From the NCBI GenBank assembly GCA_947459465.1, contig CANHDS010000018.1, positions 1 to 7,751 of the forward strand: a stretch of DNA of 7,751 nt, in the 5' to 3' direction. The notes beneath the pieces are model-generated. The model was not told the origin of the DNA and ran no database searches. It was given only the letters and a program-made list of their open reading frames with translations. Source of the DNA: Burkholderiaceae bacterium (GTDB taxonomy: Bacteria > Pseudomonadota > Gammaproteobacteria > Burkholderiales > Burkholderiaceae). Made by a program: the position numbers and the translations under genes. Below, piece by piece: positions 1-6,717 of the stretch (position 1 is its first letter; each line of letters starts with the position of its first letter).

Positions 1-17
1 AACCCCTCTCACTATCT

Positions 18-365
<348 letters not shown>

Positions 366-367
<2 letters not shown>

Positions 368-371
368 GGGG
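366..371 (+). promoter_or_regulatory. Ribosome binding site deciding the amtB start
   Basis: AAGGGG overlaps the glnK stop codon (365-367) and lies 6 nt before the ATG at 378. It supports that ATG over the in-frame upstream start at 249, which lies within glnK. Confidence 0.75.
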
Positions 372-377
372 TTAAAC

Positions 378-1865
378 ATGTTGAATTGGATGAAACGTCT
401 CGTTGCTGCTGGCGCTATGGCGCTTGCAGTGACCACAACGACAGGTGCGCTAGTTTCTCCAGCGTATGCTGCCGATGATAAAAAAGCTGCAGTGACTGCG
501 CCTGCCGCAGCTCCTGGAGCTCCAGCTGCTGCTCCATCGGCCGATCCTGCTCCAACGCCAAACAAGGCCGATACAACCTGGATGATGGTATCAACTGCAT
601 TAGTCATGTTGATGACCCTTCCAGGATTAGCTTTGTTCTATGGTGGTCTAACGCGCAGTAAGAATGTCTTGTCAATCTTGATGCAATGTATGGTGGTGTT
701 TTCAATGGTTGCGGTCTTATGGGCCATCTATGGATACAGTTTTGCATTCACCGAGGGCAACGCATTCTTTGGCGGTTTAGATCGTTTGTTCTTGTCGGGT
801 CTGACCCCTGAAAGTAATGCGGCCACCTTTAGCAAAGGAATTGTGATTCCAGAGCTTTCTTTTATGGCTTTCCAAGCAACCTTTGCGTGTATCACTTGCT
901 GCCTAATCATTGGTGCATTTGCTGAGCGTGCCAAGTTCTCTGCAATCTTGTTATTCATGATCATCTGGTTTACTTTCAGCTACGTGCCAATTGCCCATAT
1001 GGTGTGGTTCTGGGCCGGTCCAGATGCAATCAAAGATGCTGCAAGCTTAGAGGCTGTTACTGCCAGTGCTGGTTGGTTATGGCAAAAAGGGATGCTCGAT
1101 TTTGCAGGCGGTACCGTGGTTCATATTAATGCCGCAATTGCAGGTTTAGTTGGTGCTTATGTGATTGGTAAACGAGTTGGGTATGGTAAAGAAGCTATGA
1201 AGCCACACAATCTGGTGTACACCATGGTTGGTGCATCACTATTGTGGTTTGGCTGGTTTGGCTTTAATGCCGGATCTGCACTCGAGGCCAACGGAAGTGC
1301 AGCACTAGCATTTGTTACTACCTTACTTGCAACGTCGGCAGCTGTACTAGGATGGACTCTTGCTGAGTGGATGACCAAAGGCAAGCCCTCGATGTTAGGT
1401 GCTGCATCTGGATGTGTTGCAGGCTTGGTTGCAATTACCCCCGCTGCAGGATTTGTTGGGCCAATGGGCGCAATCATCATTGGATTCATTTCTGGTGTCC
1501 TGTGCCTCTGGGGTGTATCTGGTCTTAAGCGGATGTTGGGTGCCGATGATAGCCTTGACGTATTTGGTGTTCATGGCGTAGGCGGTATCGTTGGTGCAAT
1601 TTTGACGGGTGTCTTTGCAGCTCCAGGATTGGGCGGCGCAGGTATTTATGACTATGTCGCAAACGCTGTGGCTCCTGAGTACTCGATTGGAAGCCAAGTC
1701 TTTATCCAAGCACAAGGAGTTGTGATTACTCTGATTTGGTCAGGTATCGTTGCGTTCATTGCCTTCAAGATCGCTGATATGGTGTTTGGATTACGCGTGA
1801 AGGAAGAGGAAGAGCGCGAGGGTCTCGATATCACTTCCCATGGGGAGGCTGCGTACGAGTCCTGA
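378..1865 (+). CDS. amtB: Ammonium transporter AmtB
   Basis: A 495-residue Amt/Mep/Rh-family ammonium channel of the inner membrane, trimeric in known members. Residues 1-31 form a signal peptide (positive MKR, hydrophobic run, AYA|ADD cleavage site). An Ala/Pro-rich stretch at about 36-62 follows, then the membrane domain from about 66, with eleven helices expected. Conserved pore residues are present: F169 and F296 (Phe gate), W210 and S300 (outer ammonium site), D241 in DFAGGTVVHIN, and the twin histidines H249 and H399 (FGVHGVGG). The C-terminal tail has the AmtB signature EREGLD then SHGE, which takes part in GlnK binding and channel control. The longer periplasmic loop at 211-240 relative to E. 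coli AmtB is, from memory, common in proteobacteria. The gene follows glnK by 10 nt, the classic glnK-amtB operon. The frame stays open upstream to 249, but the signal peptide and the Shine-Dalgarno at 366 show that translation starts at 378. Confidence 0.96.
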   Translation: MLNWMKRLVAAGAMALAVTTTTGALVSPAYAADDKKAAVTAPAAAPGAPAAAPSADPAPTPNKADTTWMMVSTALVMLMTLPGLALFYGGLTRSKNVLSILMQCMVVFSMVAVLWAIYGYSFAFTEGNAFFGGLDRLFLSGLTPESNAATFSKGIVIPELSFMAFQATFACITCCLIIGAFAERAKFSAILLFMIIWFTFSYVPIAHMVWFWAGPDAIKDAASLEAVTASAGWLWQKGMLDFAGGTVVHINAAIAGLVGAYVIGKRVGYGKEAMKPHNLVYTMVGASLLWFGWFGFNAGSALEANGSAALAFVTTLLATSAAVLGWTLAEWMTKGKPSMLGAASGCVAGLVAITPAAGFVGPMGAIIIGFISGVLCLWGVSGLKRMLGADDSLDVFGVHGVGGIVGAILTGVFAAPGLGGAGIYDYVANAVAPEYSIGSQVFIQAQGVVITLIWSGIVAFIAFKIADMVFGLRVKEEEEREGLDITSHGEAAYES

Positions 1866-1905
1866 TTTAGGCTTGCAATAGTGATTTAGTGATTTTTTAC
1901 CCCTC

Positions 1906-1937
1906 ACTAGGCGGCACTGGTTGGTTGCCTAGTTTTT
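1906..1937 (+). terminator. Intrinsic terminator 1 after amtB
   Basis: ACTAGGC (1906-1912) pairs perfectly with GCCTAGT (1927-1933) around a 14-nt loop, and TTTTT runs through 1933-1937. It lies about 40 nt past the amtB stop. The large loop makes it weaker than the hairpin that follows. Confidence 0.65.
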
Positions 1938-1940
1938 AAG

Positions 1941-1972
1941 CGCGGAATCGTAAGATTCCGCGTCTTTCTTTT
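1941..1972 (+). terminator. Intrinsic terminator 2 after amtB
   Basis: CGCGGAATC (1941-1949), a GTAA tetraloop of the stable GNRA class, then GATTCCGCG (1954-1962): a 9-bp perfect GC-rich stem. The T-rich run TCTTTCTTTT follows at 1963-1972. This is the strongest terminator in the window and should end the glnK-amtB transcript. Confidence 0.88.
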
Positions 1973-1980
1973 AAAAAACT

Positions 1981-1986
1981 TACAAT
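1981..1986 (+). promoter_or_regulatory. Candidate -10 box for the gshA operon
   Basis: TACAAT matches the TATAAT consensus at 5 of 6 positions. Transcription about 7 nt downstream would start at or next to the gshA ATG (1993), giving a leaderless mRNA. No good -35 hexamer is seen at 15-18 nt spacing (the 17-nt position reads CCGCGT, inside the terminator stem), so the call is tentative. Placement just after two terminators and before a five-gene operon is where a promoter is expected. Confidence 0.4.
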
Positions 1987-1992
1987 GCGGAT

Positions 1993-3291
1993 ATGGTCCC
2001 GCATCTTATTACCGCCTTAAGTGGCCCCCTCTTAGAGCTTGAGACAAAAGTCCTCGAAGCAACCCCAACGATTGAGCGCTGGTTTCGCTTGGAATGGCAA
2101 GAGCACACCCCGCCATTTTATTGCTCGGTTGATCTTCGCAATGCTGGCTTCAAATTAGCACCAGTTGATACCAATCTGTTTCCAGGCGGGTTCAATAACC
2201 TCTCCCCAGAAATGTTGCCTTTGGCAGTTCAGGCCGCCATGGCGGCAATCGAGAAAATCTGTCCCGAAGCCAAAAATCTGTTGTTGATTCCGGAGCGGCA
2301 CACACGTAACACCTTCTACTTGCAGAATATCGCTTGTTTATCGTCGATTCTGCGACAAGCTGGATTAAATGTCCGGTTGGGTACCTTATCGGAGGAGATT
2401 AAAAAGCCGACCGCCATTGAACTACCTGAGGGCGGAAAGCTAGTTTTAGAACCCCTTACACGATTAGGCTTACGTAAGACTCGTTTGGGTCTCAAAGATT
2501 TTGATCCATGTTCCATCTTGCTCAACAATGACTTATCTGCCGGCATTCCGCCAATATTAGAGAATGTGTATGAGCAGTATTTATTGCCAGGACTGCATGC
2601 CGGTTGGCCAAGTCGTCGTAAATCAAATCATTTCCAAGCGTACGAAGAGTTAGCAAAGAAATTTGCCAAGTTAATTAATATTGATCCGTGGATGATCAAT
2701 CCCTATTACGCACGGTGTACTGGTGTGGATTTTCATGAGCAAAAGGGCGAAGAGCAATTACTTGCTGCGGTTGACCAAGTACTTAAAAAGACTGCCAAAA
2801 AGTACCGCGAGTACGGAATTAAAGATAAGCCCTATGTGGTCGTGAAACCGGATGCGGGGACATATGGCATGGGTGTAATGGTTGCGCATGATCCCAATGA
2901 TTTAAAAAACCTAAATCGCCGCGATCGTAACAAGATGAGTATTGTTAAAGAGGGCCTTGAAGTAAACGATGTAATTGTTCAAGAGGGTGTTTATACCTTT
3001 GAGAAAGTCAACGAGGCAGTTGCCGAGCCAGTGGTTTATATGATTGATCGTTATGTCGTGGGTGGTTTTTATCGGGTCCATACCGATCGCGGACCGGATG
3101 AGAATCTGAATGCTCCTGGTATGCATTTTGTACCTCTTGCGTTTGAGCAAAACGCGATGCCCGATATGAAAGCAAAACCAGGTAGTGCAGCACCAAACCG
3201 TTTTTATTTGTATGGCGTCGTGGCGCGCTTAGCCCTGCTTGCCGCATCCCTTGAGCTTGAGCGTACCGACCCGGATGCTGAGGCCGCCTAA
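1993..3291 (+). CDS. gshA: Glutamate-cysteine ligase, Acidithiobacillus/betaproteobacterial type
   Basis: A 432-residue protein of the GshA family found in Acidithiobacillus and betaproteobacteria (Pfam GshA; TIGR gshA_ferroox type), different in sequence from the E. coli enzyme. It catalyses the first step of glutathione synthesis: ATP-dependent ligation of glutamate and cysteine to gamma-glutamylcysteine, in the cytosol. Recognised stretches are WFRLEWQEHTPPFYCSVDLR (30-49), APVDTNLFPGGFNNL (56-70), and an ATP-grasp-like segment VVVKPDAGTYGMGVMV (282-297) whose Lys285 and glycine loop probably bind ATP. The family-typical C-terminal part includes GGFYRVHTDRG (357-367). ATG 1993 is the only reasonable start: the frame closes at a stop codon at 1972 with no start codon between, and the next internal Met lies at residue 74. 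There is no Shine-Dalgarno in the preceding 20 nt. It is the first gene of the gshA-gshB-EIIA-ptsH-ptsI operon. Confidence 0.93.
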   Translation: MVPHLITALSGPLLELETKVLEATPTIERWFRLEWQEHTPPFYCSVDLRNAGFKLAPVDTNLFPGGFNNLSPEMLPLAVQAAMAAIEKICPEAKNLLLIPERHTRNTFYLQNIACLSSILRQAGLNVRLGTLSEEIKKPTAIELPEGGKLVLEPLTRLGLRKTRLGLKDFDPCSILLNNDLSAGIPPILENVYEQYLLPGLHAGWPSRRKSNHFQAYEELAKKFAKLINIDPWMINPYYARCTGVDFHEQKGEEQLLAAVDQVLKKTAKKYREYGIKDKPYVVVKPDAGTYGMGVMVAHDPNDLKNLNRRDRNKMSIVKEGLEVNDVIVQEGVYTFEKVNEAVAEPVVYMIDRYVVGGFYRVHTDRGPDENLNAPGMHFVPLAFEQNAMPDMKAKPGSAAPNRFYLYGVVARLALLAASLELERTDPDAEAA

Positions 3292-3299
3292 GTCTGGCC

Positions 3300-4238
3300 A
3301 TGAAATTTTTGTTTATTACTGATCCGCTCGATTCATTGAAGGTCGAGAAAGATAGCACTTTGGCGATGATGCGCGTCGCACACGCTGCGGGTCATGCGAT
3401 TTGGTATACCCAAAGCCATGACTTGGTGTGGGGGCAAGGCAAAGCCCGAGCGCGGTGCCAAACAATTGAACTTAAAGATGGTGAGCATTGGTATGCACTA
3501 GGTTCAGTAGAAGATCATCCTCTTGAATATTTTTCAGCGGTCTTGATGCGTCAAGACCCACCATTTACTGTGGAGTACTTAACAAGTACTTGGATCTTAT
3601 CGGCTGCAGTTTTACAGGGTGCGCGGATCTTTAATTCTCCGGAGGCAGTTCGTAATCACTCAGAAAAACTTTCGATCACAGAGTTTCCGCAATTTATTCC
3701 CCCAAGTTTAGTGACGCGTGATATTCATGCGATCCGCGATTTTCATCGGCTGCATCACGATATTGTGATTAAGCCACTCGATGGTATGGGAGGTATGGGC
3801 GTATTTAGAGTGGGCCCAGATGGCCTTAATTTGGCTAGCATTGTTGAAACGCTTGGTGAGAATGGCGCGCGAACGCTGATGGCACAACGTTACCTGCCAG
3901 AAATTACATCTGGCGATAAGCGCGTTTTACTGATTGGCGGTGAGGTCATGCCCTATGCCTTAGCGCGGATTCCACAGGGCTCTGAGATTCGTGGGAACTT
4001 AGCGGTAGGCGGTAAAGGTCTAGCGATGGCCTTGACTGCACGCGAAGAGGAAATTGCAAATCATTTAGCCCCTATTCTGGCTAAGCGTGGTTTGTTCTTG
4101 GTGGGTCTTGACATGATTGGTGGTTATTTAACTGAAATCAATGTGACGAGCCCAACTTGTTTTGTGGAAATTACTCAACAAACTAATTTGGATATTGCTC
4201 AAAAATGGCTTACATTGCTTGAAAAGGAGCTAATTTAA
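3300..4238 (+). CDS. gshB: Glutathione synthetase
   Basis: A 312-residue ATP-grasp enzyme, close to the 316 residues of E. coli GshB. It joins gamma-glutamylcysteine and glycine with ATP hydrolysis to make glutathione, in the cytosol. The N-terminal domain starts KFLFITDPLDSLKVEKDST (2-20). MRQDPPF (83-89) is a GshB hallmark. The ATP-grasp core shows IVIKPLDGMGGMGVFR (155-170), with the nucleotide-binding Lys158 and glycine-rich lid, and the metal-site segment TEINVTSPT (278-286), including Glu279 and Asn281. RGNLAVGGKG (231-240) is also typical. The gene begins 8 nt after gshA with no clear Shine-Dalgarno, so its translation is probably coupled to gshA. The two genes encode the whole glutathione pathway. 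No defects are seen. Confidence 0.96.
   Translation: MKFLFITDPLDSLKVEKDSTLAMMRVAHAAGHAIWYTQSHDLVWGQGKARARCQTIELKDGEHWYALGSVEDHPLEYFSAVLMRQDPPFTVEYLTSTWILSAAVLQGARIFNSPEAVRNHSEKLSITEFPQFIPPSLVTRDIHAIRDFHRLHHDIVIKPLDGMGGMGVFRVGPDGLNLASIVETLGENGARTLMAQRYLPEITSGDKRVLLIGGEVMPYALARIPQGSEIRGNLAVGGKGLAMALTAREEEIANHLAPILAKRGLFLVGLDMIGGYLTEINVTSPTCFVEITQQTNLDIAQKWLTLLEKELI
4223..4229 (+). promoter_or_regulatory. Ribosome binding site deciding the GTG start of the EIIA gene
   Basis: AAAGGAG, within the last codons of gshB, lies 10 nt before the GTG at 4240. It is a strong Shine-Dalgarno that supports the non-ATG start; that start also gives the family's conserved MPGILIVAH N-terminus. Confidence 0.75.
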
Positions 4239-4239
4239 G

Positions 4240-4704
4240 GTGCCAGGAATCCTAATTGTTGCTCATACTCCAATTGCTGGATCAATGCTTGGCTTTGTTG
4301 AGCATACCTATGGCAAGGTGCCGGTCCGGATGGCTGCGGTTGATATTCCTCCGTATGAAGATACCAAAATTAGCTTCGATCGCGTTTATGAAGCGGCAAC
4401 CCAGGTCCAAAGTGAGTATGGAATATTAGTTTTAACGGATGTTATGGGGGCTACGCCGGCGAACGTTGCTACCCGACTTGCTAGATCAGGCCTTTTTCAG
4501 TGCAAAGTGATTGTGTTAGCCGGTGTGAATTTGCCCATGCTAATGCGAGCGATTTCCTATCGGGGCACTGGGGTTGAATCGGTCGCCCTGAAAGCCATGC
4601 AGGGCGGTCAAAACGGCATTATTCGTTTAGGAGCGCTTTCTTCAACAGCAGAGTCCGAGGGAATATTGAATCAGAATGCAGGAACTAGCGATGCCAAAAG
4701 TTGA
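4240..4704 (+). CDS. manX: PTS EIIA component, mannose (Man) family
   Basis: A 154-residue stand-alone EIIA domain of the mannose/sorbose PTS family. It accepts phosphate from phospho-HPr on His9 in MPGILIVAHTP (His10 in E. coli ManX). The conserved Asp67 that helps phosphotransfer sits in LTDVMGATP (65-73), followed by AGVNLPML (94-101). Unlike E. coli ManX there is no fused EIIB domain, and no EIIB, EIIC or EIID gene is nearby. The protein therefore probably acts as a regulatory phosphate acceptor; in betaproteobacteria such EIIA-Man proteins belong to sugar-permease-poor PTS sets. The last 20 or so residues (about 134-154) are polar and probably flexible. The start is GTG, 1 nt after the gshB stop. 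The 3' end overlaps ptsH by 14 nt. The symbol is used for the EIIA domain only. Confidence 0.9.
   Translation: MPGILIVAHTPIAGSMLGFVEHTYGKVPVRMAAVDIPPYEDTKISFDRVYEAATQVQSEYGILVLTDVMGATPANVATRLARSGLFQCKVIVLAGVNLPMLMRAISYRGTGVESVALKAMQGGQNGIIRLGALSSTAESEGILNQNAGTSDAKS
4680..4683 (+). promoter_or_regulatory. Ribosome binding site deciding the ptsH start
   Basis: AGGA lies 7 nt before the ATG at 4691, inside the end of the EIIA gene. It favours 4691 over the in-frame ATG at 4676, as does the resulting canonical numbering of HPr His15 and Ser46. Confidence 0.65.
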
Positions 4705-4960
4705 TATTGAAATCATTAATAAGCTTGGCCTGCATGCTCGCGCATCTGCAAAATTATCGCAACTGGCTAGTGAGTATCCTTGCGAAGTCTTCATGGGTAA
4801 GAATGGCCGCCGTATAAATGCCAAAAGTATTATGGGCGTGATGATGTTAGCGGCTGGTATGGGAAGCATTGTCACCATCGAGACTGTTGGTGAAAAAGAA
4901 GATGAAGCGTTAAAGAAAATTTGTGAATTGATTCAAGACCGATTTGGTGAGGGCGAGTAG
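4691..4960 (+). CDS. ptsH: Phosphocarrier protein HPr
   Basis: An 89-residue HPr, a cytosolic phosphate shuttle that takes phosphate from EI and passes it to EIIA proteins. The active-site motif NKLGLHARASA (10-20) places the phospho-acceptor at His15 with Arg17 beside it. AKSIMGVMMLAA (44-55) carries Ser46, the regulatory site of HPr kinase/phosphorylase (HprK), which is known in many betaproteobacteria and would be encoded elsewhere. The start at 4691 is chosen because it gives the canonical His15/Ser46 numbering and has an AGGA at proper spacing; starting at 4676 would add five residues (MQELA). The gene overlaps the end of the EIIA gene by 14 nt, implying coupled translation, and is followed after 2 nt by ptsI. 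Confidence 0.95.
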   Translation: MPKVDIEIINKLGLHARASAKLSQLASEYPCEVFMGKNGRRINAKSIMGVMMLAAGMGSIVTIETVGEKEDEALKKICELIQDRFGEGE

Positions 4961-4962
4961 TT

Positions 4963-6717
4963 ATGACCTTTGCGCTTCACGGTATTGCTGTCTCCAAAGG
5001 CATTGCTATTGGCAAGGCTGTATTAATTTCGAGAGCGGCTCTTGAGGTTAGTCATTATTTAATTGAGCCCGGTACCGAAGAGGCAGAAGCCAAAAAATTA
5101 CTCGATGCATTTGATTGCGTACGTCAGGAGCTCAATACCCTAAAAGCTGCTTTACCTAAAGATGCACCCCAAGAAATGGCGGCATTTTTAGATGTTCATC
5201 AGTTAATCCTATCGGATCCAACCTTGGCTGAAAAACCTTTAGCTTTAATTCGGCAAAAACGGCTAAATGCTGCTTGGGCGTTGACAACCGAATTGAATGA
5301 TTTGCTTGAGCAATTTGCCGAAATGGATGATCTCTATTTAAAAGAGCGTGGTAATGATATCCGGCAGGTGGCAGAGCGAGTGTTGAAGGCGCTGCAGTCG
5401 CAAAACCGCCAGACCGTGATTGGTGGTGAGGGCTTGATTACTGGACACTTTGAGGATGACACGATTGTGGTGGCGCATGATATTGCACCGCATGACATGT
5501 TACGTTTTAAAGAAAATGCACTGGGCGGATTTGTAACCGATTTAGGGGGTAAGACCTCCCATACAGCAATTGTGGCTCGCAGCCTAGAAATACCAGCAGT
5601 GGTTGGTATTCGTCATGCGAGCGACCTGATTGAGCACGGCGATTGGATCGTGATCGATGGGGATCGTGGAGTTGTAGTAGTTGCTCCAGACGAAACCCTG
5701 CTTAGCCAATATCGAAGTCTACAAGCTGACAAACTCATTGAGTCTGAAAAGCTACAAGAGCTCAAGTACAGCCCAACCCGCACCAAAGATGGCGTTGAGA
5801 TCGAATTGTTTGCCAATATTGAGCTACCCGAAGACGCGAAGCACGCCTTAGATTTAGGTGCGGTTGGAATTGGACTATTTCGCTCGGAGTTCTTATTTAT
5901 GAATCAAGAACACGGGCTTCCAGATGAAGAAAAGCAATATCAGGAATACACCCGTGCCGTTGAGGCGATGTTTGGCTTACCAGTCAATATACGTACGATT
6001 GATATCGGTTCGGATAAAGCAGTTTCAGGAGCTGAAACTGGGACAACAGGAACTTCCCCTCTTGGTCTGCGCGCCATTCGTTGGTCTTTATCAGAACCCG
6101 AAATATTTTTAACCCAACTACGTGCAATTTTGCGTGCTTCTGCGCATGGCCAAGTTCGCATGCTATTACCGATGTTGGCACATGCACAGGAGATTCATGA
6201 AAGTTTGCGTTTAATTGAAAAAGCGAAACAGCAACTCCAAGAGCGAGGCCAGGCATTTAATCCGAATATTCAGGTGGGTGCAATGATCGAGATCCCAGCC
6301 GCCGCTCTAATGATGCCGCTTTTTGTCAAACATTTTGATTACTTATCAATTGGTACGAATGATCTGATTCAGTACACCTTGGCGATTGATCGAGCTGATC
6401 ATGCCGTGGCTCACTTATATGATCCATTAAATCCAGCAGTGCTGAACTTAATTGCAGGAATTATTCGTCAAGCAAATCGAGCCAATGTGCCGATTGCGGT
6501 ATGCGGTGAGATGGCTGGCGACCCTACGCTGACAAAACTATTGCTAGCAATGGGTTTAACCGATTTTTCGATGCACTTTAGCCAACTCTTATTAGTCAAG
6601 CGAGAGATCATGCAGGCCGATACCCGCAAGTTAAAGACACATATTGATGAACTGTTAGCAGCTTATGAACCAGTTGAGCAAAGCATTCTATTTAATCGTC
6701 TGAATTCAATTCATTAG
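4963..6717 (+). CDS. ptsI: Phosphoenolpyruvate-protein phosphotransferase (PTS enzyme I)
   Basis: A 584-residue enzyme I, slightly longer than E. coli PtsI. It autophosphorylates from phosphoenolpyruvate and hands the phosphate to HPr, in the cytosol. The N-terminal half holds the HPr-binding helical domain and the swivelling phosphohistidine domain, with the active His200 in GGKTSHTAIVARS (195-207). The C-terminal PEP-binding barrel shows GLFRSEFLFM (304-313; Arg307), Arg343 in IRTIDIGSDK, MIEIPAAA (441-448; Glu442), SIGTNDLIQYTLAIDR (462-477; Asp466) and the catalytic acid Cys514 in VCGEMAGD (513-520). All expected catalytic residues are present. GAGGG at 4949-4953, 9 nt before the ATG, serves as Shine-Dalgarno inside the end of ptsH. 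The N-terminus LHGIAVSKGIAIGKA is typical of the family. It is the last gene of the operon; its stop overlaps that of the opposing moeB by 4 nt. Confidence 0.97.
   Translation: MTFALHGIAVSKGIAIGKAVLISRAALEVSHYLIEPGTEEAEAKKLLDAFDCVRQELNTLKAALPKDAPQEMAAFLDVHQLILSDPTLAEKPLALIRQKRLNAAWALTTELNDLLEQFAEMDDLYLKERGNDIRQVAERVLKALQSQNRQTVIGGEGLITGHFEDDTIVVAHDIAPHDMLRFKENALGGFVTDLGGKTSHTAIVARSLEIPAVVGIRHASDLIEHGDWIVIDGDRGVVVVAPDETLLSQYRSLQADKLIESEKLQELKYSPTRTKDGVEIELFANIELPEDAKHALDLGAVGIGLFRSEFLFMNQEHGLPDEEKQYQEYTRAVEAMFGLPVNIRTIDIGSDKAVSGAETGTTGTSPLGLRAIRWSLSEPEIFLTQLRAILRASAHGQVRMLLPMLAHAQEIHESLRLIEKAKQQLQERGQAFNPNIQVGAMIEIPAAALMMPLFVKHFDYLSIGTNDLIQYTLAIDRADHAVAHLYDPLNPAVLNLIAGIIRQANRANVPIAVCGEMAGDPTLTKLLLAMGLTDFSMHFSQLLLVKREIMQADTRKLKTHIDELLAAYEPVEQSILFNRLNSIH

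Noticed and set aside
1863..1898. Repeated TGATTT units (1863, 1882, 1890) after amtB
   Set aside because: Short AT-rich repeats in a small intergenic gap; no recognised binding motif and easily due to chance.
2233..2246. Perfect 14-nt palindrome GCCGCCATGGCGGC in gshA
   Set aside because: It encodes Ala-Ala-Met-Ala-Ala and arises readily from GCC/GCG alanine codons; a single copy without a loop or context suggesting an operator.
3008..3358. Antisense open frame of 116 codons across the gshA/gshB junction
   Set aside because: It lies opposite two well-recognised genes, resembles no family I know, and has composition expected of a shadow frame. The same applies to the other antisense frames inside amtB, gshA and ptsI.
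4676..4690. Alternative ptsH start at ATG 4676
   Set aside because: It would add MQELA, shift the active histidine from 15 to 20, and lacks a well-spaced Shine-Dalgarno.
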